A stretch of DNA of 64,000 nucleotides from Valencia hispanica (lineage: Eukaryota; Chordata; Actinopteri; Cyprinodontiformes; Valenciidae). The notes beneath the pieces are model-generated. The model was given only the letters and a program-made list of their open reading frames with translations, had not been told where the DNA came from and did not search any database. Positions 57,914-64,000 of this stretch are shown here, in pieces (the first letter of the stretch is position 1; every line of letters starts with the position of its first letter). The position numbers and the translations under genes are program-made. The stretch covers positions 17,014,735-17,078,734 of the forward strand of contig OY747712.1 in NCBI GenBank assembly GCA_963556495.2, read 5' to 3'.

Positions 57914-58275
57914 TAGGCAAGGCTAGTTTATTTGTATAGCAAAGAGTACATTGCGGTGACATAATGGAGGGAAGCAAAAGAAAGTTAGTGTACAGACTAA
58001 AATAAATGATGTTTCAGTCATTATTCATTGAAAGCAACTTTTAAAAAAAAGGGGTTTTAGCCTTGATTTAAAGGAACTCGGTGTTTCAGCATTTTTGCAA
58101 TTTTCCTGAAGTTTGTTCCAGATTAGAGAAGCAGGAAAACTGAATGTGCTTCTTCATGTTTGGTTCTGATCCTGGGGATGCAAAGTAGACTTGAACCAGA
58201 AGACACTGAGCCGTCTGGTAGGTTGATGTGGTGACAATAGATCTTTAATGTATTTTGGTGCAAAACCACTCAGTC
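57914..58275 (-). mobile_element. LINE 3' part, antisense (right half of a split LINE)
   Basis: GGCAAGGCTAGTTTATTTGT is the antisense LINE tail. The minus strand then encodes decayed C-terminal text around FxPLIWNKLQENCKNAETPS. The other half resumes at 61461. Confidence 0.65.
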
Positions 58276-58392
58276 AGTGTGTTTATTACATACAGTAAAA
58301 CCGAATTATTGCCTTAGTCCAACTGAATTCGGACTTTTGAAATGTATGTATACACCTAAGTCCGACTGGAGTTGATCCGAACTGGCTTTCTC

Positions 58393-59044
58393 TTAAGCCC
58401 CTTTCAAACAGGCCATGAAAAACGGTAATTTTCCGGACTTCGTCTGTTTTACTTTGGTGTCTAAAAGCAATCTTCTGGACTTTGTCCAGATACCCTTTAC
58501 CGGTAATTTTACGGATGAAAACCTAGTAACAAGAGCGGACTTTTCGCGGTATGGTATTTGCATTCAGACTGTCAGGTAATGTTCCAGGAAAGCTGGAGGG
58601 GTGTGGGGCGGTGGGGCAAAGGGGAGAGGGGCAGGGAACGCTGTGTGTGCACACATTGATGACGTATAAATGTCACAATCTTCCCTTCAGCTTCTTCGTT
58701 GATGTTTCATAAGCGTTTCCATGTGCGCAAAATTGCACACATCACAAAGACGAGCACTGCGAGTAGATCTGCTGTTTCGTCTAACATCTTTGCAATAATG
58801 CATTTGTTTGGGGAAATTATGTACGCCCGCCGCACTAAGTTAACGTCATATCCACATACAATCCCCCGCACCCCCCACCCCACAGACATTCATCAGGATC
58901 CTCCGGTACATTTCTTGCTGTGTGAAAGCAGGAGAAAGGCAATGTTCTGAAAAAAAGTGGTGTGTTTCAAAACATAACTCCGGTTAAAGACCGGATGGAA
59001 TTGTCCGCAAATATTCCAGAACTTCTGTCTGAAAACGGCTTTAG
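58393..59044. mobile_element. MITE with TAAGCC...TTTCA TIR
   Basis: Left TTAAGCCCCTTTCAAACAG; right, reverse-complemented, CTAAAGCCGTTTTCAGACAG. Inside are repeated CCGGACTT, CTTTACCGGTAATTTTACGG and TCCGGTTAAAGACCGGATGG motifs. No transposase. Its right end is the insertion site of the next element. Confidence 0.6.
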
Positions 59045-59045
59045 T

Positions 59046-59418
59046 TAGGGATGTGTATTGGCAAAAATCTGGCGATACGATATATCGCGATACTAAGAGT
59101 AAGACTATATATTTTGATTTTTAAAACTCAATTTAACCGTAGGAAAACTGTCACAGCATTCTAAACACTCCAACCTGTTTCATACTTTAACACATCCAGT
59201 TTTATTACTAGATCTAGTTGATCCACTGGAATGAAGAAGGTGAAAACAGCCACAAACTACCAGTTATACTTTTAATTTTAGTACAAAAATTACAGTCATC
59301 ATCAATGGTTCCATTCAAATCCTTTAAAAAATCAATACTTTTGTTTTGAATATCAATACAATATTGAGAAATAAAATATCACGATATATCGGTGTATCGA
59401 TATTCTCTTACATCCCTA
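59046..59418. mobile_element. hAT-like MITE with 8-bp target duplication
   Basis: TAGGGATGTGTATTGGC at left; the right end reversed is TAGGGATGTAAGAGAA. Inner parts hold ATACGATATATCGCGATA and TATCACGATATATCGGTGTA. GCTTTAGT flanks both sides (59038-59045 and 59419-59426), the 8 bp typical of hAT. Confidence 0.85.
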
Positions 59419-59426
59419 GCTTTAGT

Positions 59427-60087
59427 CAAGCTAACGCACCCAGACAATGCAGTTAGAAAACCGATTTTCCCTGCATGTAAACTCCAACACTTCTTAGCTT
59501 AGCTATTAGCAACCTGGACACCAGGGCCGTGCAGACACCTTTAAAGGGGCAGGTACTCAAAGTAAAAAACGGGCTTATAGAACAAGTTTTAAAACAACTT
59601 ACAACAACATAACTTATAGCATACCATCCTGATTAACAACAACCAATATTAATCAAAAATCTAATAGGGAATTACAACATAATATATCAACTACATCAGA
59701 TGGGGACTATGCAGAGCAGAAGCAGCCTTTTTTTTATCTGATGGGGAACAATGTTGCTATTGAGACACTGCTGCTGGGCTGTGTTGATCTGAGACTGTAG
59801 ACATTAGAAAGACCAAAGGAGAGCTGGTAGCGGATTAAACAATTGTTATGAAGTACATTATGAAATAGTTTAACTTGCTGCTGTGTCTCGCTTAATAGAC
59901 CTTAATATCTGACTGGTTACCCTCCACAGCAAATCAGCGGTTGACAGCTTTAAAGATCAAACCAGCTCAGAGGAGCTAACTCTACTTTTCCAAAGTGGTG
60001 TTTGCAACTTTGAGAGATTTAGATTTTTAAAGTCGAGACATAAAATAAATTCATCATATCTTCAGCACACAACTTATACAATTTTAC
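59427..60087. other. Part of the composite insertion, not assignable
   Basis: 59460-59490 belongs to the outermost element. CAGGGCCGTGCAGACACC at 59522 resembles the start of another fish DNA element whose other end I could not place. Confidence 0.35.
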
Positions 60088-60091
60088 TTAA

Positions 60092-60684
60092 AGGGGGGGT
60101 ATTATGTAAAATTGACTTTCTGAAGCTTGATACCCTGAGAACCTGTCTTTCCCTCATTAAAAACATACCTGAAGTGTTGCTCTGACCCATTCACTCATGT
60201 TAGAGTAATCTTTGAGTCTCTGCCGGTCTTTGCTGGTAGTTCTCGGGGTTGCTGAAACACCTGCACCCCACCTATCCACGCCTTTTCCACCTATCTCCTC
60301 CTCCCACCTTACGTACTCAGCCAAGAGCCTCGCCCCTGCAGAGCTCCCATGCCCCTCCCCACCTCACACAACTCCGCCTGAGTCCCAGGTGCAGTAATTG
60401 TAACTCACCAGCTGCAGCTGCGCATCTTTTTTTGTGGGATTTTTTTCCGACTCCGTGCATGCTGCGATGATGCACGGTATGCGACAAACTGAAGGGGGAG
60501 TGTCAGAAAGAGTAGGAGGGTATTAGAGAGGCACAGGCAAAAATCAAGGCGTCCAATATGGAAGTAAATTTCTTTAAGGTGGATTTGGATATATGACGGA
60601 CTTTTAAAAGACCTAAGGTGACAATTTTATTGGAGTGTACTATAGAAGGGTAATATGTGCCTGGAAGAAGCATAACACCCCCCT
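60092..60684. mobile_element. TTAA-flanked MITE
   Basis: AGGGGGGGTATTATG at 60092 and, reversed at 60684, AGGGGGGTGTTATG; TTAA outside both ends (60088-60091, 60685-60688). 593 bp with a C/T-rich part at 60240-60380 and no domain. Piggy- or Kolobok-type target preference. Confidence 0.8.
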
Positions 60685-60937
60685 TTAATTTAAATATAAA
60701 AATAATATATATTTTAAAATTAGGATAAGAATCGATTAATTTATTTGACAAATACATTTCAAGTTTTAGTAAAATTTTCACATGTATAAATATCAATTTT
60801 CTATATTATTTTGTACACGCTACTTACCAGCAGCCTCACTCGCAAAGAAAAGCGGCTGAGGACGTGGAGGTAGAGGCACGTCAAGGATGAGCATGGTAAA
60901 TGGTCATCATGTGACTGATGGCAACAAGCATTTTATC

Positions 60938-61060
60938 ATCCATCCATCCACCCATTCATCATCTGTACCGTCTATCCTATGCAGGGTTGCAGGGAGGGGC
61001 TGGTGCCTATCTCCAGGGATCATTGGGCGAGAGGCAGATGCACCCTGGACAGATCGCCAG
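60938..61060 (-). repeat. SINE tail fragment, antisense
   Basis: CATCCATCCATCCACCCATT then GGGGCTGGTGCCTATCTCC and CACCCTGGACAGATCGCCAG are the reverse complement of the 3' half of the SINE at 34695. Confidence 0.75.
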
Positions 61061-61460
61061 ATGGTGTACATATTTACTAGATTATTTTATTTTTCTAAAT
61101 TGTTATTAATAGTTACATGTTAATGTTGAGTGGCACAGGCAGGCCTCCACATGCACGCTCACGCCCAAAAAAAAGTACAAAATTATCTATTTTTTTTGCT
61201 CATTGTGTATATCCTACTTTTACTCTGTCTGCTTCACTGCTGTTAGCATTTGTTTACTCTCTGTGTGACGCTCTAGGCCAGCCAAAAGCATACCAACGTG
61301 AAAGGGTGCATGTCGCCATCTAGCGTCGTGGAGTCGAACGCACTTCATTCAATAATTTGATTTTCTGAGTGACCTGCAAACTGGGATAAAGGCCCAGATT
61401 CTGGTTATGGTATTAGCTCTGTTTTTGCCAAAAGCTCGATTTAGATGTCCATGTAAACGT

Positions 61461-62135
61461 ACTGAGTGATTTGTAAACTAACAAAAGTATTTTAAAGTCT
61501 ATTTTCTGACCTACATGGAACCAGTGTAAGGACTTAAAAACCAGGGTGATGTGGTGTATTTTTCTAGCTTTAATGAGGATGTGAGCAGTAGCGTTCTGGA
61601 TCAGTTGAAGCTATCTGATTGGCTTTTTAGGCAGACCTGTGAAGATACTGTTGCAGCAATCAATTTGACTAAAGATAAACGCATGGATGAGTTTCTCAAG
61701 ATCTTGTTGGGGCATTGGTGTTTTAATGCTGGAAATGCTCTTCAGGGGGTAGAAGACCAACTTCGTCATTGTCTCTATGTGTCTCTGAAGGTTCAGGTCT
61801 GAGTCCGTCACTACATCCAGATTTTGGGCCTGTTCATTAGTTTTTAGCTGTAATAACTGAAGGTGTGTGATGACAGTTGATCATTCATCTTTAGGTTAAA
61901 AAAATTACTTCAGTTTTGTTTCTATCCGTCTGGAGAAAGTTATGCCACATCCATACGATGATTTGTTCAATGCCTTTGCTCAGTGCTTGAATGGGTTCAT
62001 AGTCACCTGGTGACAGTAACATGTAGAGCTGTGCATCATTTGCATAGTTATGGTAACTTATCCAGTTTGTTCAAATCTGAGCAAATGCGAGCATGTATAT
62101 AAATTGAAAGGAGGGACCCTAAGTTACACATCTGT
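61461..62135 (-). pseudogene. LINE reverse transcriptase region, antisense (left half of the split LINE)
   Basis: The minus strand reads, in broken frames, a [23 protein letters not shown] palm region (the YxDD box degraded to YANDAQ), then, in an open frame from 61811, SDLNLQRHIETMTKLVFYPL, DLEKLIHAFIFSQIDCCNSI and FTGLPKKPIR. This is the characteristic region after the palm in abundant fish LINEs of the CR1/L2-Rex1 group. It is continuous with 57914-58275 once the insertion is removed. Confidence 0.75.
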
Positions 62136-62460
62136 ATCTCTATGATTAGAATATTATCAAAAGGTAGATTATGTGTTATTGTTAAATTAAAATTATGATA
62201 TTCTTGTATAGATTCATTACATACAGAGCAATATATACAAGCATATATGTTAGTTTATCTTCTAATTAATTTCTACTATAGTAATATTTTCTAACTTATA
62301 CATTAATTTTTAATAATTATAGCTTACTTTTAATAAAAAAAAAAAATATTCTGAAAATTTTAATATTACATTGGACCAATTAAAAAGAAATGGTAAATGC
62401 AGATATTTCATAATATGGTTATATGACAGTTGTCCAGCAGACAGTCATTGAGCCATTAAA
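62136..62460. other. AT-rich segment without features
   Basis: Very AT-rich, including a poly-A run near 62336; nothing recognisable. Confidence 0.5.
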
Positions 62461-62464
62461 GCTC

Positions 62465-62640
62465 ACATCTAAAGAAGCTGGCTGTTCAAAGTGCTGCATC
62501 CAAACATATTAATGGAGAGTTCAGTGGAAAGAAAAACTGCTAATGACATAAAAGGTGCACAAGTAACAGGGATAACCGTAGTTGTGAGTGGATGATGAAG
62601 CAAACCCTATTCAAGAGTATGGGGCAAAATCAAAAAGTGT
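62465..62640 (+). mobile_element. Tc1-like N-terminal fragment
   Basis: CTAAAGAAGCTGGCTGTTCA, CCAAACATATTAATGGAGAG and GTGCACAAGTAACAGGGATA encode KEAGCS and a NRD-type stretch of the same Tc1-like family as the antisense fossil at 11890-12800. Frames are broken. Confidence 0.6.
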
Positions 62641-63355
62641 GGTTGCGTATGGACACAACCTCTTACTCAAATAAAGTTGTTCTTTTTGCAAAGTAAAGGT
62701 ATACTACATTTTAATTTTTAGCAAGAAATAGAATAGCTGTGACAAACTTATAGAAGGTTAGGAGGAAAATGAGAAAATAAAATTAAAATATTTATTTTCT
62801 CCCACCAGACCAATAAATTAAGTGTTTTAAAAAGCACACAAGCATACAAACTGGATTTAAAAAAATGTCAGAATGCAAAGGGCATTATTATTGCAAAACC
62901 CCCCAGTAAGACCAAGAAGATAGACATTTGACCCAAAATATCTACTTTGTTCATTTTATTAAATATTGCTAGTTTATTTAGCTGCTGATAGTTTTTTGTT
63001 CTCAATAAAAAAAAGAAATGTATGCAGTGATGGTGAAGAATTTGCACACCACTTATATCAAGCCTAAGATACACCAACACTAAAATATTATTTTTATTGT
63101 ATGGTTGCTACAACTGCTTTTTAAACTACTGTGGGATTGGGGGGTCCGTCTGTGCCCAGGGGTCCATTGTTTTATGATCCGTCCCTGTCATAATCCCCTC
63201 AGAAATGCACCTTATGTCTGTTTTAAGTTTATGCTCTGGGCTAAACAAGGGAGTCTTTATTTTCAGTGAGATTTTCGCGTTCAGTTCATGTTTTAGGAGG
63301 AGAGCGGGAATGAATGAACACACAGGGGCGAGTGAAGCCGAAATAAATAAAAACA
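62640..63355. other. No recognised feature
   Basis: AT-rich until about 63120, then composition rises toward the CpG-rich block. The frame at 63126-63356 (minus) has no domain. Confidence 0.45.
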
Positions 63356-63359
63356 TTTA

Positions 63360-63927
63360 AAAAATCCTGCTGCTGACCGACCGACCGACCTGTGTGTGTG
63401 TGTGTGTTTTTACCACAGAGGCAGAAAGAAGCGTGACTGCGAAGGGAGGGGGGAGAACAGACGCAACAACTCCATGCCTGCCGCGGCTCCTTCTTCTTTT
63501 TCTTCTGCTCGCAAATTAACTTAAAAGCGGCGCGTTTCACACACAAGGAGAGAAACAACATTTCTTTTCCGTCTTTTTCTCCTCTCCCTCTCTCTCTCTC
63601 TGGCTGGCAGCCAGACAACGAACACTTGAGCGAGGTGGACGTTAACCCGTCAGCGGCAGCAGCGAACCAACCGGAGCTGCTACGAATAGATCCACAGCAG
63701 ATCCACGACCCCCCCCCCCGCCGCCCCGGTGTCGGCTGACCGGGTTAGGACCTCGTGTTCCTCCGAGGTGGACTCCTATCTTTTACACCTTTGCTTTATC
63801 TTTTAAATCCCTGTCTTTTTGCACGCTCGGTTCTAACTCCTCTGGTGGCTGTTAATTTCACGAAGTGGATTGGTTCAAACTAGTGAAGACGGGACTAAAC
63901 GCTGGGCTTCTTCAGATAAGGAGAGAA
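63360..63927 (+). promoter_or_regulatory. CpG-rich promoter / 5' untranslated region of a host gene
   Basis: CpG is dense here (GCGGCGCG near 63531, CCGCGGC near 63481, CCGCCGCCCCGGTGTCGG near 63719), unlike the CpG-poor remainder of the window. Other marks are CCGACCGACCGACC followed by (GT)n near 63378-63405, a CT-rich run near 63560-63600 and a C10 run near 63709. No TATA box is evident, which fits a CpG-island promoter. The transcription start cannot be fixed from sequence alone. Confidence 0.6.
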
Positions 63928-63958
63928 ATGCAAACGGCGGCGACAAAGAGGAGATTCA
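63928..63958 (+). CDS. Candidate first coding exon of an unidentified host gene
   Basis: ATG at 63928 begins MQTAATKRRF and runs to a splice donor TTCA/GTAAGT (GT at 63959-63960), leaving one base of a split codon. An in-frame TAA at 63853-63855 lies upstream with no other ATG between, so this start is the natural one. Context is moderate (G at -3, C at +4). The residues are too few to name a gene, and the protein continues beyond the window. The alternatives are that this is a non-coding first exon or that the true start lies downstream. Evidence is the start-stop-donor arrangement inside the only CpG-rich block. Confidence 0.45.
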
Positions 63959-64000
63959 GTAAGTGCACCCTGGTCCATCTTTTTAAAAAGAATATTCTCC

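Larger units (their letters stand above)
58279..61460. mobile_element. Composite 3.2-kb insertion splitting the LINE
   Basis: Left boundary follows AAAACCACTCAGTCAGTG; right boundary precedes ACTGAGTGATTTGTAAAC, so the target ACT(C/G)AGTG seems repeated imperfectly. The outermost element has GTTTATTACATACAG at left and TCCATGTAAACGT at right, plus GATTTTCCCTGCATGTAAAC (59468) and CCATCTAGCGTCGTGGAGTC (61316). Other elements are stacked inside: 58393-59044, 59046-59418, 60092-60684 and 60938-61060. The outer superfamily is not determined. Confidence 0.55.

Overview
This window looks like nuclear DNA of a ray-finned (teleost) fish, probably a percomorph. There are no bacterial-style operons. 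The sequence is AT-rich and non-coding, and it is filled with repeat families typical of fish genomes: many Tc1-like fossils, Rex1/CR1-type and other LINE fragments, a tRNA-headed SINE, a Ty3/Gypsy retrotransposon fragment, hAT-, pogo- and Kolobok-type DNA elements, palindromic MITEs and long TA or ATCT microsatellites. Most open frames are chance or broken. The only candidate host-gene sequence is a CpG-rich promoter/5' exon block at the far right (about 63.36-64.0 kb), with a plausible start codon at 63928 and a splice donor 31 bases later. The rest reads as the upstream flank of that gene.

Layout. 1-1.13 kb: Tc1-like element cut by the window edge. 1.8-7.7 kb: SINE tail, Tc1 and LINE fossils and a diverged MITE in otherwise unremarkable DNA. 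7.8-14.8 kb: two MITEs with long terminal inverted repeats (TIRs), a perfect 22-bp palindrome, a decayed THAP-like exon, an (ATCT)n array grown on a LINE tail, a Rex1-like LINE 3' end, an antisense Tc1 fossil and an internally deleted pogo-like element. 15.6-16.4 kb: fish repeat with degenerate internal repeats. 20.8-24.4 kb: three-level nest, a hAT-like element inside a Tc1-like element inside another Tc1-like element. 24.7-30.5 kb: hAT-like and LINE fragments and a TTAA-flanked Kolobok-type element that still carries a THAP zinc-finger exon. 31.9-32.7 kb: long polypyrimidine tract. 33.5-36.8 kb: Tc1 fossils, a TTAA MITE, a SINE split by a palindromic MITE and a second copy of the 24.7-kb hAT-like repeat.

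39.2-45.1 kb: the most unusual structure. It is a 5.8-kb fold-back-like region with 0.65- and 0.88-kb inverted arms built partly of about 233-bp tandem units. Each arm contains the same end of a Gypsy LTR in opposite orientation, and the centre holds a 5'-truncated Gypsy pol and an inner inverted repeat. 45.1-46.9 kb: hAT-like element with a 73-77-bp-arm hairpin, TA microsatellite, fish 3'-end repeat and Tc1 tail. 50.3-54.3 kb: Tc1 fossils. 56.5-57.9 kb: near-complete Tc1-like transposon with all three catalytic residues but broken frames. 57.9-62.1 kb: antisense LINE split by a 3.2-kb stack of nested elements. 62.5 kb: another Tc1 fragment.

The genes do not work together as a pathway. What the window records is successive insertion, nesting and decay of mobile elements upstream of a probable host promoter. 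Family names rest on recognisable protein motifs, terminal repeats and target-site duplications read by eye. No similarity search was run.
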